Below, piece after piece: positions 1 to 10,108 of a stretch of DNA of 64,000 nucleotides. The stretch comes from Ectorhizobium quercum (lineage in GTDB: Bacteria > Pseudomonadota > Alphaproteobacteria > Rhizobiales > Rhizobiaceae), in assembly GCF_026552795.1 (NCBI RefSeq), contig NZ_JANFPI010000007.1, forward strand, positions 124,001 through 188,000. The letters are read 5' to 3'. The translations under genes were made by a program, and so were the position numbers. The notes beneath the pieces are model-generated. The model did no database searches. It worked only from the letters and a program-made list of their open reading frames with translations, and had not been told where the DNA came from. How positions within the stretch are numbered: the first letter of the stretch is position 1; each line of letters opens with the position of its first letter.

Positions 1-436
1 CACGGAACATGAGGCTGTGTTCACCGTCGGCGAATCGGAAAGACTGCGCGGCATCATTGCCGGCGCCCATACCAAGAACCTCTTCCTGAGGGATCGCAAG
101 GACAGGCATTTCGTGGTGACGGCGGAGGAATATGCGACCGTCGATCTGAAGGGCCTGCACCGCATTCTCGACGCCTCGGGCCGCCTTTCGTTCGGCAAGC
201 CGGAAACGATGTGGCATTATCTCGGCGTTACGCCGGGCTCCGTCACGGTCTTTTCGGCCATCAACGACATCGCCTCGCAGGTGACATTCGTTCTGGACGA
301 AGGCCTGATGCGCTATGATCGAATCACCGGTCATCCCCTGCGCAACACGGCGACGACCAGTGTCGGGCGCGACGACCTCATTCGCTTTCTCAAGGCGACC
401 GGCCACACGCCGCTTGTCTTGAAAGTCGCGGACTGA
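1..436 (+). CDS. ProX/YbaK-type aminoacyl-tRNA deacylase (5'-truncated)
   Basis: The reading frame is open to the left edge of the window, so the start lies upstream; the GTG at 17 is an internal valine. The visible residues match the C-terminal part of the YbaK/ProX (prolyl-tRNA editing) domain: V-F-T-V-G-E-S-E-R-L-R-G, then the G-A-H-T-K-N-L-F-L-R-D segment with the family lysine, and a G-V-T-P-G-S-V-T motif near the end. Family members hydrolyse mischarged alanyl- or cysteinyl-tRNA(Pro) in trans in the cytoplasm. About 20-25 residues are missing if the protein has the usual length of about 165. It is followed after 51 bp by the thioredoxin gene on the same strand. Confidence 0.85.
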   Translation, partial: TEHEAVFTVGESERLRGIIAGAHTKNLFLRDRKDRHFVVTAEEYATVDLKGLHRILDASGRLSFGKPETMWHYLGVTPGSVTVFSAINDIASQVTFVLDEGLMRYDRITGHPLRNTATTSVGRDDLIRFLKATGHTPLVLKVAD

Positions 437-487
437 CATACGATTTATGGAACAGAAGACCGGCAACGGTGACGATGGGAGACATTC

Positions 488-1471
488 ATGAGCGGCCCGA
501 ACAACCCCTATAGCGGCTCCTTCGGCGGCGGCCTGCACGGCACCGTCAATCTCGGCGGCCAGCCCGCGAGCGCAGGCCCGGCCGCGAGCGGCGATCTGGT
601 GAAGGACACGACGACCGCCGCCTTCGGTCGCGACGTCATCGAGGAATCGCAGCGCCAGCCGGTGCTGGTCGATTTCTGGGCGCCCTGGTGCGGCCCCTGC
701 CGCCAGCTTGCCCCGGCCATCGAGAAGGTTGTCAGGGAAGCGGCCGGCAAGGTGAAGCTCGTCAAGCTCAACATCGACGATCACCCCTCCATTCCAGGCC
801 AGCTCGGCATCCAGTCGATCCCCGCCGTCATCGCCTTCGCCGGCGGCCGTCCCGTGGACGGCTTCATGGGCGCGATCCCGGAAAGCGAAATCCGCCAGTT
901 CATCGACAAGCTCGCCGGCCCCGGTGGCGCTGACGACGCCCAGGCCGAGATCGACGCGGCGCTGGACGAGGCGCAGACCCTGCTCGACGCCGGCGACATC
1001 AACGCCGCGGGCCAGCTTTTCGGCGCGGTGCTCCAGCACGCGCCCGAAAATCCGCGCGCCATCGCCGGCATCGCCCGCTGCATGATCGAGGCCGGCCAGC
1101 ACGAGCGCGCCCGCGACCTTCTCGGAAATCTGCCGGAAGAAACCGCCAAGGACGACGGCATACAGGCGGTCCTCAAGCAGCTTGCACAGATCGAGGAGGC
1201 GCGGAAGCTCGGCGATCCTGCCGCGCTCGAACATGCGCTGGCGCTCGATCCCGACGATCACGAGTCCCGCATCAAGCTGGCCAAGATCCGCAATGTGGAA
1301 GGCAAGCGCGAGGAGGCGGCGGAACATCTGCTTCTGATCATGCGCAAGGACCGCGCCTACGGGGACGATGCGGGCCGCAAGGAACTCGTGCAGTTCTTCG
1401 AAACCTGGGGCCCCAAGGACCCGGCAACCGTCGCCGCCCGGCGCAAGATGTCCTCCATCCTCTTTTCATGA
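488..1471 (+). CDS. CnoX-like thioredoxin with C-terminal TPR domain
   Basis: This 327-residue protein has a Gly/Ala-rich N-terminal 35 residues, a thioredoxin fold at about 40-145 with an intact W-C-G-P-C active site (cysteines 68 and 71), and an alpha-helical tetratricopeptide region from about 155 to the end with alternating A-x-G-I-A-R and A-R-D-L-L type helices. This is the arrangement of CnoX/YbbN, a cytoplasmic holdase that can form mixed disulfides with clients and hand them to GroEL or DnaK. Unlike E. coli CnoX, which lacks the CxxC, this one should be redox-active. A GGGAGA ribosome site lies just before the ATG. The downstream LON-domain gene starts 85 bp later on the same strand. 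Confidence 0.88.
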   Translation: MSGPNNPYSGSFGGGLHGTVNLGGQPASAGPAASGDLVKDTTTAAFGRDVIEESQRQPVLVDFWAPWCGPCRQLAPAIEKVVREAAGKVKLVKLNIDDHPSIPGQLGIQSIPAVIAFAGGRPVDGFMGAIPESEIRQFIDKLAGPGGADDAQAEIDAALDEAQTLLDAGDINAAGQLFGAVLQHAPENPRAIAGIARCMIEAGQHERARDLLGNLPEETAKDDGIQAVLKQLAQIEEARKLGDPAALEHALALDPDDHESRIKLAKIRNVEGKREEAAEHLLLIMRKDRAYGDDAGRKELVQFFETWGPKDPATVAARRKMSSILFS

Positions 1472-1555
1472 GGCGGGGGGAAGGCTTGCGAAACGGCTCG
1501 CCCGCCCCAGATATCCGGGTGGAAACAGGAATGCAGTCCTGATCGGGAGGTGCCC

Positions 1556-2230
1556 ATGCAGGTCGGTAACGTCATCTATAACGCTCCGGAGGATTTTCCG
1601 GACATCGTTCCCGTCTTTCCGCTGACGGGTGCGCTGCTTCTGCCGGGCGGCCAGTTGCCGCTTAACATCTTCGAACCGCGCTACCTGGCGATGATAGACG
1701 AGGCAATCGGCGGAAACCGGCTGATCGGCATGGTCCAGCCGACCTTGACGGAGCCCGCCGGCGAGAATGCCGGTCCTTCGCTCTGCGATCTCGGCTGCAT
1801 CGGCCGCCTGACATCCTTTTCCGAAACGGGTGACGGGCGATATGTCATCTCGCTGGCAGGCATCTGCCGCATCCGCCTGCTGGACGAAGTGACGCAACCC
1901 GATGCGCCCTATCGCAGCTTCCGCATCCTGCCCTTTCTCTCGGACCTCGGCGTGAACAGCGAGGAACCGGAGGTGGACCGCGACGCGCTGATGCGGGTGT
2001 TCCGCGCCTATCTCGATTCGCACCGGCTGGAAGCCGACTGGGAGAGCATCGAGCGGGCGGGCAATCTCGCGCTGGTCAACTCGCTCTGCATGATGACGCC
2101 GTTCGGTGCCGCCGAAAAACAGGCGCTGCTGGAAGCCTCGAGCCTCAAGGCACGCTCGGCCACGCTGGTCGCCATGCTGGAAATGCTTCTGGCGCGGGGG
2201 CCGAACAACACCTCGAACACATTGCAATAA
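1556..2230 (+). CDS. LON substrate-binding domain protein
   Basis: This 224-residue protein consists of a free-standing LON N-terminal (substrate-binding) domain. It opens with V-P-V-F-P-L-T-G and continues to L-P-L-N-I-F-E-P-R-Y, the family signature around residues 18-45. No AAA or protease domain follows, so it is not Lon protease itself. I chose the ATG at 1556 because GGGAGG at 1545-1550 sits at the right distance, whereas the in-frame GTG at 1550 overlaps that ribosome site. The biochemical role of stand-alone LON-domain proteins is not settled; a link to protein quality control is an inference from the CnoX-like neighbour. Confidence 0.85.
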   Translation: MQVGNVIYNAPEDFPDIVPVFPLTGALLLPGGQLPLNIFEPRYLAMIDEAIGGNRLIGMVQPTLTEPAGENAGPSLCDLGCIGRLTSFSETGDGRYVISLAGICRIRLLDEVTQPDAPYRSFRILPFLSDLGVNSEEPEVDRDALMRVFRAYLDSHRLEADWESIERAGNLALVNSLCMMTPFGAAEKQALLEASSLKARSATLVAMLEMLLARGPNNTSNTLQ

Positions 2231-2267
2231 ATACCCGGCGATGCGGTGAGAAACGGGAGAGAACAGC

Positions 2268-2456
2268 ATGGATAGCAGGACGTCGGAGGTGGACCCGAAG
2301 CTGCTGGACCTGCTCGTCTGCCCGCTGACCAAGGGCCGTCTCCGGCTCGACCGGGAGCACAACGAACTGGTGTCGGAAAGTGCCCGCCTCGCCTATCCGA
2401 TCCGCGACGGCGTGCCGATCATGCTCATTTCGGAAGCCCGCAAGCTGGAGGAATGA
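2268..2456 (+). CDS. Trm112 family protein
   Basis: This is a 62-residue protein of the Trm112/YcaR family. It has the conserved L-L-V-C-P-L-T-K-G near residues 12-20 and the [10 protein letters not shown] near the C-terminus that form the small zinc-ribbon-like fold; only one cysteine remains of the metal site, as in many bacterial members. Eukaryotic Trm112 activates methyltransferases, but the bacterial partner is unknown. A good ribosome site (GGGAGAG) precedes the ATG. It ends the short plus-strand run of CnoX-like, LON and Trm112 genes and is convergent with the next gene. Confidence 0.87.
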   Translation: MDSRTSEVDPKLLDLLVCPLTKGRLRLDREHNELVSESARLAYPIRDGVPIMLISEARKLEE

Positions 2457-2492
2457 CGCCGCCCGGAGCCTTTCCCGACGCGAAACAAAGAA

Positions 2493-2536
2493 ACGAAGCA
2501 TTGAAGGTGATCCCATTTTCACCGGAAATGCTTCAG
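2493..2536. repeat. Two-part hairpin between convergent genes
   Basis: An outer inverted repeat (GAAGCATT at 2495-2502 with AATGCTTC at 2527-2534) encloses an inner one (GGTGA at 2506-2510 with TCACC at 2519-2523). It sits between the stop codons of the Trm112 gene and the convergent hydrolase. There is no T-run, so a role as a bidirectional terminator is only an inference. Confidence 0.5.
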
Positions 2537-2543
2537 TTACAGA

Positions 2544-3524
2544 TCAGGGTTGATCTGCCCCGCTCAATTTTTCGCGGAAAAACGCAAGCACCTGCGCATT
2601 GAACTCCTTATGGAAAACGGTGCGATCAAAGCCTGCATTATCGATGCAAAACTCCGGCACCGACTTTGCCAGTTCCGGAGGGCAAATCGTCAGAAAGGCG
2701 AAATGTCCGGAATTTGGCACGACATGAAGTTCAGGCTTCACGGGCAGATTGCGGGCAACTGTCGCAAGATTTTCCGGCGAGACACCATCACCCCCGCGTT
2801 GAGAGCTCCAAAGCTGCACGGGAGCTATTACGGCTTTCAAACTATCCGTTGTGTGGAAGACATTGCTCAGAGGGTCGGCGATAACAAAAGCCCTGATACG
2901 CGGGTCATGGGTCAGCGGAGCCTTCGGCAACGCCGCCTGGCTAATGCGATCACAGGCGGCCCCGGTCGGGTGTTGGCAAACCGAGCGTAACTCTTGGAAG
3001 TCCGGGTTTGCTCCGGCCAGAACAAGCCCAGTGTAACCACCTCTGGAAAAACCATAGAATCCGATGCGCTGCGGATCGATCTGCGCCGCACTTGATGAAG
3101 ATCCGAGCATGAAATCGATGAGGCGCTTGATGTCAGTCGGGCGACTGACCAAAGCCGACAGATTGCGCGCTTTTGTCTCGTTGGAGGCTGTATCATCAGG
3201 ATGGTTCAGGGCCACGACGATAAAGCCCGAGTCTGCAAGCGATTCAGCCGTGTCGTGATGGCTCAGAAAAGTGCCGCCGAATCCGTGCGAAATGACAATA
3301 AGCGGCAGTTTGTCGCCGGAAATCGGGCAATTGCGAACTGCCGGAAGGCGAAAAGGGCCAAGATTGATCTCTTCAGGTGGACTAACACAAGGCGACCATT
3401 CAATCACCCTCAGTGCCGGGCCATTGTCATCGGCCGGAACCTCGAAAAGTTTCAAACCTGCGGCTTGAGGCAGCGACGCCGTCAAACTAAAAGCAGCGAT
3501 AAGAATGAACCTCGTAAACCACAT
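2544..3524 (-). CDS. Secreted alpha/beta hydrolase (dienelactone hydrolase / PAF-acetylhydrolase-like)
   Basis: This 326-residue protein has an N-terminal signal peptide (hydrophobic residues 5-20, A-A-G cleavage region). An alpha/beta-hydrolase core follows: L-I-V-I-S-H-G-F-G-G (oxyanion region), F-Y-G-F-S-R-G-G (nucleophile elbow G-x-S-x-G) and a late N-S-G-H-F-A-F-L that supplies the catalytic histidine. Several cysteines fit an exported protein. The natural substrate cannot be told from sequence. Base composition is visibly more AT-rich than in every neighbour, and a perfect TATAAT lies upstream on this strand (3563-3568). Together with flanking hairpins this suggests a later insertion between two core genes. 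Confidence 0.82.
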   Translation of the reverse strand: MWFTRFILIAAFSLTASLPQAAGLKLFEVPADDNGPALRVIEWSPCVSPPEEINLGPFRLPAVRNCPISGDKLPLIVISHGFGGTFLSHHDTAESLADSGFIVVALNHPDDTASNETKARNLSALVSRPTDIKRLIDFMLGSSSSAAQIDPQRIGFYGFSRGGYTGLVLAGANPDFQELRSVCQHPTGAACDRISQAALPKAPLTHDPRIRAFVIADPLSNVFHTTDSLKAVIAPVQLWSSQRGGDGVSPENLATVARNLPVKPELHVVPNSGHFAFLTICPPELAKSVPEFCIDNAGFDRTVFHKEFNAQVLAFFREKLSGADQP

Positions 3525-3615
3525 GCATTGATTCCCCTGAATATTCCTAATTTAATACAGGAATTATAGTCGAAAATCTTATCGTACGAATGTCAGGCGG
3601 ACGACATGAATCATC

Positions 3616-3642
3616 TTCAAACTCCTTAACAAGGAGCTTGAA
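3616..3642. repeat. Palindrome upstream of the hydrolase gene
   Basis: TTCAA, one unpaired base, CTCCTT, loop AAC, AAGGAG, one unpaired base, TTGAA form an inverted repeat of 11 paired bases. It lies between the 3' end of the UbiH-family gene and the hydrolase promoter region. It may terminate the hydroxylase transcript or mark an edge of the AT-rich insertion; there is no T-run. Confidence 0.5.
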
Positions 3643-3684
3643 TCACAAAGCGGAAGCAGTTGAAATCCTGAAGCTCAAGAGGCT

Positions 3685-4905
3685 CTAAAGCGGCACGCCG
3701 GCCAGCAGCCGGGGGTCGCCGGGTCCAGCCACGCCCGCGGCCTGGCCGATGAACCAGGATTTCAGCGCCGGCATGCGGTCGACGAGGCCGAGGCCGAAAT
3801 CGCGCACCAGCCGCACCGGGCCGATGTCGTTCGAGAACAGCCTGTTCAGCACGTCGGTCGTCACGCCCATGCGGAACGTATCGAACCGGCGCCAGGTCTG
3901 GTAGCGCTCCAGAACGGCAAGCGAACCGATGTCGAGCCCCAGGCGGTCGGCCTCCACCACCGTTTCGGCAAGCGCGGCCACGTCCTTGAGGCCAAGATTG
4001 AGCCCCTGCCCGGAAATCGGATGAACGCCGTGGGCGGCATCGCCGACCAGAGCGAAACGCGGCGCGACGAAGGCGCGGGCGAGCGTCAGGCCGAGCGGAA
4101 AGGCGCGCTTGTCGCCGACCACCTTCAGCGCGCCGAGCTTCTGGCCGAAACGGCGCTCGAGTTCTTCCTCGAACAGGAAATCGTCCCCCGCCACCAGCCT
4201 GTCGGCATCGCGCGTCGCCTCCGTCCACACCAGGGACGAGCGGTTGCCCTTGAGCGGCAGGATCGCGAAGGGCCCGGCGGGAAGAAAATGCTCCTCGGCG
4301 ACGCCGTTATGCGGCCGCTCATGCTCCACCGTCGTCACGATGCCGGACTGGCCGTAATCCCAGCGCACATACTTGATCCCCGCCATGTCGCGCAACTTCG
4401 ACCGCACGCCGTCGCAGGCCACCAGAAGGCGGGCGGTCCGCGTCTCGCCGTTGGAAAGCGTCACCTCGGTCGAAGCCTCACCGGTCCTGAAAGCGCTGAC
4501 AGCGACACCGTGGCTGAGCGCGACGCCGAAACGGTTGCAGGCATCGATCAGCGCGCCGGTCATCGCGGTGTTGGGCACCATGTGCGCGAAGGGACGGCCA
4601 TCGCCGCCGCCCGCATCGCCATCGAAGGTCAGGAACACCGGGCGCACCGGATCGCCGGTCTGCGAATCGGTGACGACCATGCTGTTGATCGGCTGCGTCT
4701 CGGGGGCGATCGCCTCCCAGGCGCCCAGCACCTCCAGCATGCGCGAAGCCGCGGCGATGATCGCCGAAGCGCGCGGGTCCTTGCGCCAGGCATCTTCCGG
4801 CGCCGCCTCGATCACCTCGACGGAAAGATGGGGCGCGGCCTGCTTGATCGCCGCCGCGACCGAAAGCCCCACATATCCGCCGCCCGCCACAAGAATATCC
4901 AGCAT
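3685..4905 (-). CDS. UbiH/UbiF/COQ6-family FAD-dependent hydroxylase
   Basis: This is a roughly 406-residue flavoprotein monooxygenase of the ubiquinone biosynthesis hydroxylase family. The N-terminal V-A-G-G-G-Y-V-G-L dinucleotide-binding motif is followed by the later F-A-L-V-G-D-A-A-H-G-V-H-P-I-S-G-Q-G-L-N FAD motif typical of UbiH, UbiL and COQ6. It should hydroxylate a ring position of the polyprenyl-phenol precursor at the inner membrane. I favour the ATG at 4905 because AGAGGA lies six bases before it; in-frame ATGs at 4911 and 4920 lack a usable ribosome site. Which ring carbon it hydroxylates cannot be assigned from this sequence. Confidence 0.87.
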   Translation of the reverse strand: MLDILVAGGGYVGLSVAAAIKQAAPHLSVEVIEAAPEDAWRKDPRASAIIAAASRMLEVLGAWEAIAPETQPINSMVVTDSQTGDPVRPVFLTFDGDAGGGDGRPFAHMVPNTAMTGALIDACNRFGVALSHGVAVSAFRTGEASTEVTLSNGETRTARLLVACDGVRSKLRDMAGIKYVRWDYGQSGIVTTVEHERPHNGVAEEHFLPAGPFAILPLKGNRSSLVWTEATRDADRLVAGDDFLFEEELERRFGQKLGALKVVGDKRAFPLGLTLARAFVAPRFALVGDAAHGVHPISGQGLNLGLKDVAALAETVVEADRLGLDIGSLAVLERYQTWRRFDTFRMGVTTDVLNRLFSNDIGPVRLVRDFGLGLVDRMPALKSWFIGQAAGVAGPGDPRLLAGVPL

Positions 4906-5621
<716 letters not shown>

Positions 5622-5642
5622 GCGTCAGGGGGTATAGTATCC

Positions 5643-6959
5643 ATGCTTAAGAATTTGAAACTCGCAACCGGCCTTGCGCTGGCATCCGCCGCGCTCGCCA
5701 TGCCGGCGCTTGCCCAGGACGTCGAAGAAGCGGTTCCTGCGCTCAACTCCGGCGACACGGCCTGGATGCTGACCTCGACGGTCCTCGTCCTGTTCATGAT
5801 CCTGCCGGGTCTGGCCCTGTTCTACGGCGGCCTCGTCCGCGCGAAGAACGTGCTTTCCATCCTGATGCAGTGCTTGATGGTCTCCGCCGTCATCATGATC
5901 GTCTGGGTCACCTACGGCTACAGCCTCGCCTTCACCGAAGGCAGCTTCAACACCTTCGTGGGTGGCTTCGACAAGGTATTCCTGTCCGGCGTCACCGCCG
6001 ACAGCCTGTCCGGCTCCATTCCGGAATACGTCTTCATCGCGTTCCAGATGACCTTCGCCTGCATCACCCCGGCCCTGATCGTCGGCGCCTTCGCCGAACG
6101 CATCAAGTTCTCCGCCGTCGTGCTGTTCTCCATCCTGTGGGCGACGTTCATCTACTTCCCGATGGCCCACATGGTCTGGGGCGGCGATGGCGCTCTGATC
6201 TATGACTGGGGCGCGCTTGACTTTGCCGGCGGCACGGTCGTTCACATCAATGCCGGTGTCGCAGGTCTCGTCGGTGCCTACATGCTCGGCAAGCGCACGG
6301 GCTACGGCAAGGACAACATGGCTCCGCACTCGCTGCCGCTGACCTTCATCGGCGCCTCGATGCTGTGGGTCGGCTGGTACGGCTTCAACGCCGGCTCCGC
6401 CGCTGCCGCCGACTCGGTCGCCGGTCTGGCGATGATCAACACCTTCACCGCAACGGCTGGTGCCGTCGTGGCCTGGGGCGTGGTCGAAAGCGTCGCCCGC
6501 GGCAAGGCATCGGTTCTCGGCGCAGCATCCGGCGTCGTGGCCGGCCTGGTTGCCGTCACCCCGGCAGCGGGCGCCGTCGGCCCGATCGGCGCCATCGTTC
6601 TCGGTGCCGTCGCATCCGTCTTCTGCTACTTCTTCGTTGCCGTCGTGAAGGCCAAATTCGGCTATGACGACTCTGCCGACGTCTTCGGTGTTCACGGCAT
6701 CGGCGGCATCGTCGGCGCCATCGGCACCGGCATCTTCGCCAGCGCCTCGCTCGGCGGTATCGGCTACGAGGACGGCATCACGATGGGCGGCCAGGTCTGG
6801 ATCCAGATCAAGTCCGTGATCGTGACCCTGCTGTGGACCGGTATCGGCAGCGCGATCCTCTTCAAGATCGTCGACCTAATCGTCGGCCTGCGCGTCTCCG
6901 TCGAAGCCGAGCGCGAAGGTCTCGACCTCTCGTCCCACGGCGAAACGGCTTACCACTAA
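5643..6959 (+). CDS. amtB: Ammonium transporter AmtB
   Basis: This 438-residue inner-membrane protein has a cleavable signal peptide (about 24 residues, ending A-L-A-Q) and then the eleven hydrophobic segments of the Amt/Rh family. The twin pore histidines are visible in the V-V-H-I-N-A-G-V and V-F-G-V-H-G-I-G-G motifs. It conducts ammonia/ammonium and is gated by GlnK, encoded just upstream. Two hairpins follow: a GC-rich one at 6973-6994 and a strong intrinsic terminator at 7036-7065. Confidence 0.96.
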   Translation: MLKNLKLATGLALASAALAMPALAQDVEEAVPALNSGDTAWMLTSTVLVLFMILPGLALFYGGLVRAKNVLSILMQCLMVSAVIMIVWVTYGYSLAFTEGSFNTFVGGFDKVFLSGVTADSLSGSIPEYVFIAFQMTFACITPALIVGAFAERIKFSAVVLFSILWATFIYFPMAHMVWGGDGALIYDWGALDFAGGTVVHINAGVAGLVGAYMLGKRTGYGKDNMAPHSLPLTFIGASMLWVGWYGFNAGSAAAADSVAGLAMINTFTATAGAVVAWGVVESVARGKASVLGAASGVVAGLVAVTPAAGAVGPIGAIVLGAVASVFCYFFVAVVKAKFGYDDSADVFGVHGIGGIVGAIGTGIFASASLGGIGYEDGITMGGQVWIQIKSVIVTLLWTGIGSAILFKIVDLIVGLRVSVEAEREGLDLSSHGETAYH

Positions 6960-7035
6960 GCCGGCGCCGCGAGGGCGCCGCCTTCCCGGCGCCCTTGATT
7001 CATCCCGTCGTAGCCCGTTCACAACTGGCTACATT

Positions 7036-7065
7036 GGCCCGAACCTCACGGTTCGGGCCTTTTTT
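7036..7065 (+). terminator. Intrinsic terminator of glnK-amtB
   Basis: A perfect ten-base-pair stem (GGCCCGAACC with GGTTCGGGCC), a four-base loop and a run of six T residues follow the amtB stop by about 80 bases. Confidence 0.9.
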
Positions 7066-7223
7066 ATGCGCTCGGCACGAGCGGCCCGTTGCCGCGAGGG
7101 TGAAGATTGCGTTTTCACGGATGGTTAATGCGCCTTTAACCCTCGCGCGGTTAGTCTCACGCGGAATCGGGTGTTGCGCGCGCGGCGCGGTCCACCGCAT
7201 CCTCGAAGAACAGGGCTGGCATC

Positions 7224-9890
7224 ATGGGAAAAAGTCACATGGCGACCATCGGGCGGCAATCCGCACGCTTCGTCTTCACCGCATTCCTGTGGCGGCAAAT
7301 CCGTGCTTTCACGGGGTTCGCCATCTTCATCGGGCTGGCGCTCGGCGTGGCCGCGCTCGCCACCTGGAATGTCGACGACCCGAGCTTTTCCCACGCGACA
7401 GGAAATGAACCGGCCAATATTCTCGGCCTCGGCGGGGCCTTCTTCGCCGATGGATTGATGCAGCTCTTCGGGCTTGCCGGCGTCGTGATCCTGCTGCCCG
7501 CGCTCGGCTGGTCGCTGTCGCTGGTCGGCGGCCGCGGCGTCGACCGCCTGCCGACGCGCATCGCCTCCTGGGGCATCGGCGCCCTTCTCGCCGCCGCTTC
7601 GGCGGGCTGCATGCCCGCGCCGCGCACCTGGCCGCTTCCCAACGGCATCGGCGGCGTAACCGGCGACCTGATCCTGCGCTTTCCCGCACTTTTCATCGGC
7701 GCCTATCCTTCTGGCGCGGCCGCCGTCGTCATCGCCACGACGCTGGGACTGCCCGCCGCATGGTTCCTTCTCGTCGCCTCCGGTCTCGTCGGCCGCGAAC
7801 CGGAACTGCCCGTCATCCCCGGCGCCGGGGACGAGGCGGGCCGCCCGGGCAAGGCCCGCTCGCTGCGCGAAATGGAAGAGGACAATGACGATCCCCATCC
7901 GGCCATCATGCTGGTCGCGGGTGCGGCCACCCATGTCTGGTACACGCTACAGGCCCGGCTGCGCCGCCTGACGGGCTTCGAATTCCGCCGGCGCAAGCCG
8001 GATCTCGACGGTCCCTACGACTTCAACGACGACGAATTCGGCACGCTGAACGAGCCGGTCCGCGCCAAAACCGCCAGAACCGGCCGGGACGAGCCGTCCT
8101 TCGACGCGGACGCGGCGCAGAACCGCCGCGTCATGACCCCGCCGCCGGTGTCGCCCGGCGCGCACGGCGATGTCGACGATCCGCCCTTCGACGACGACGA
8201 CCGCCATGCCCGCCATGCCCGCCATCCGGCGGATATCCTGATCGACGACGAAGAGGAGCAGGCACACCGGGCCGCGCCCGCCGCCCGCGCCCGCGTCGTT
8301 CCCCCGGCCGCTGCGCCGAAGGAAGGCCACCGCGCCCTGCGCGACGCGCAGGGAGAGCTTCTGCCCTCCGACGGTTTCCAGCTTCCCTCCGTCCATCTCC
8401 TTTCCGAACCGAAGAACGTGAAGCGCGATGCGAGCCTGACGACCGACGCGCTGGAGCAGAATGCCCGCATGCTGGAAAGCGTGCTGGAGGATTTCGGCGT
8501 GCGCGGCGAGATCCTGCACGTGCGCCCCGGCCCGGTCGTGACATTGTACGAGCTGGAGCCGGCTCCCGGCATTAAGTCGTCGCGCGTCATCGGCCTTGCC
8601 GACGACATCGCCCGCTCGATGAGCGCCATCGCCGCCCGCGTCGCGGTCGTCCCCGGCCGCAATGCCATCGGCATCGAGCTGCCGAACCAGACCCGCGAAA
8701 CCGTGTTCCTGCGCGAACTCATCGCCAGCCGCGATTTCGACGGCTCGAAGGCCAAGCTGGCGATCACGCTCGGCAAGACCATCGGCGGGGAGCCGGTGAT
8801 CGCCGATCTGGCCAAGATGCCCCACCTTCTGGTCGCCGGCACCACCGGCTCGGGCAAGTCGGTGGCCGTCAACACCATGATCCTGTCGCTGCTCTACCGC
8901 ATGACACCGGACCAGTGCCGCCTGATCATGATCGACCCGAAAATGCTGGAACTGTCGATCTACGACGGCATTCCGCACCTGCTGACGCCGGTCGTGACCG
9001 ATCCCAAGAAGGCCGTCGTGGCGCTGAAATGGGCGGTGCGCGAGATGGAGGAGCGCTACAAGAAGATGTCGAAGATCGGCGTGCGCAACATCGACGGGTT
9101 CAACAGCCGCGTCGAGCAGGCGCTTGCCAAGGGCGAGGTCCTGACCCGCACGGTGCAGATCGGCTTCGACCGCCAGACGGGCGAGGCGATCTACGAGACC
9201 GAGGAGTTCGACCTCGAGCCTATTCCCTACATCGTCGTCATCATCGACGAGATGGCCGACCTGATGATGGTCGCCGGCAAGGATATCGAAGGTGCGGTCC
9301 AGCGGCTCGCTCAGATGGCCCGCGCCGCCGGCATCCATGTCATCATGGCGACGCAGCGCCCCTCGGTCGACGTCATCACCGGCACGATCAAGGCCAACTT
9401 CCCGACGCGCATCTCCTTCCAGGTCACGTCGAAGATCGACAGCCGCACCATTCTCGGCGAGCAGGGCGCGGAACAGCTCCTCGGCATGGGCGACATGCTC
9501 TACATGGCCGGCGGCGGCCGTATCCAGCGCGTCCACGGCCCCTTCGTCTCGGATACGGAAGTGGAAGAGATCGTCGCCCACCTGAAGAGCCAGGGCGCGC
9601 CGCAATATCTCGAGGCCGTCACCGCCGACGAGGACGAGGAGGACGGCCACGGCCCGGCCGGCACCGGCAATCTCGGCGGTTCGGACGATCCCTACGACCA
9701 GGCCGTCGCCATCGTGCTGCGCGACGGCAAGGCGTCGACCTCCTACATCCAGCGCCGTCTCGGCATCGGCTATAACCGGGCCGCATCGCTGATCGAGCGC
9801 ATGGAGCAGGAAGGCCTGATCGGACCGGCCAACCATGCCGGCAAGCGCGAGATTCTGGTGCCCACGGAGGCGGATGTGCTCGACCGCTGA
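7224..9890 (+). CDS. ftsK: DNA translocase FtsK
   Basis: This 888-residue protein has N-terminal membrane segments (about residues 20-190), then a long Asp/His/Arg-rich linker (about 210-400) and the FtsK/SpoIIIE motor. Walker A is G-T-T-G-S-G-K-S at 539-546, Walker B is V-V-I-I-D-E-M-A-D near 670, and the C-terminal gamma winged-helix ([13 protein letters not shown]) reads KOPS. It pumps DNA at the division septum and activates XerCD at dif. An alternative start is the ATG at 7239 (M-A-T-I-G-R-Q). The gene stands alone between the amtB terminator and lolA. Confidence 0.95.
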   Translation: MGKSHMATIGRQSARFVFTAFLWRQIRAFTGFAIFIGLALGVAALATWNVDDPSFSHATGNEPANILGLGGAFFADGLMQLFGLAGVVILLPALGWSLSLVGGRGVDRLPTRIASWGIGALLAAASAGCMPAPRTWPLPNGIGGVTGDLILRFPALFIGAYPSGAAAVVIATTLGLPAAWFLLVASGLVGREPELPVIPGAGDEAGRPGKARSLREMEEDNDDPHPAIMLVAGAATHVWYTLQARLRRLTGFEFRRRKPDLDGPYDFNDDEFGTLNEPVRAKTARTGRDEPSFDADAAQNRRVMTPPPVSPGAHGDVDDPPFDDDDRHARHARHPADILIDDEEEQAHRAAPAARARVVPPAAAPKEGHRALRDAQGELLPSDGFQLPSVHLLSEPKNVKRDASLTTDALEQNARMLESVLEDFGVRGEILHVRPGPVVTLYELEPAPGIKSSRVIGLADDIARSMSAIAARVAVVPGRNAIGIELPNQTRETVFLRELIASRDFDGSKAKLAITLGKTIGGEPVIADLAKMPHLLVAGTTGSGKSVAVNTMILSLLYRMTPDQCRLIMIDPKMLELSIYDGIPHLLTPVVTDPKKAVVALKWAVREMEERYKKMSKIGVRNIDGFNSRVEQALAKGEVLTRTVQIGFDRQTGEAIYETEEFDLEPIPYIVVIIDEMADLMMVAGKDIEGAVQRLAQMARAAGIHVIMATQRPSVDVITGTIKANFPTRISFQVTSKIDSRTILGEQGAEQLLGMGDMLYMAGGGRIQRVHGPFVSDTEVEEIVAHLKSQGAPQYLEAVTADEDEEDGHGPAGTGNLGGSDDPYDQAVAIVLRDGKASTSYIQRRLGIGYNRAASLIERMEQEGLIGPANHAGKREILVPTEADVLDR

Positions 9891-10108
9891 AATAGAGTAA
9901 TTCAAGCAAAAGCGCGGAACGCGGTTTCGCGATTCGCGGAAAAGCTCCACGACTGTATTTCCCCGCCGTTTGCGAACGGTGTTCACTTTCGCGCAACCAG
10001 CTCTCGAATGGAAAGCGTTGCGTGCTATAGCATCGCCAGCCGGATTCGAATTGAACCGTCACGAAGCCGCCGCGTTTTGCTTCCACAAGAGGAGCAAAGG
10101 AGACAGGA

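Noticed and set aside
9891-9950. Fourth copy of the dispersed repeat
   Set aside because: AATTCAAGCAAAAG and GGTTTCGCGATTCG resemble the element, but the alignment needs many gaps.
7947-9986. 679-codon open frame opposite ftsK
   Set aside because: No homology is recognisable and its composition is the usual high-GC shadow of the real gene; ftsK on the plus strand is certain.
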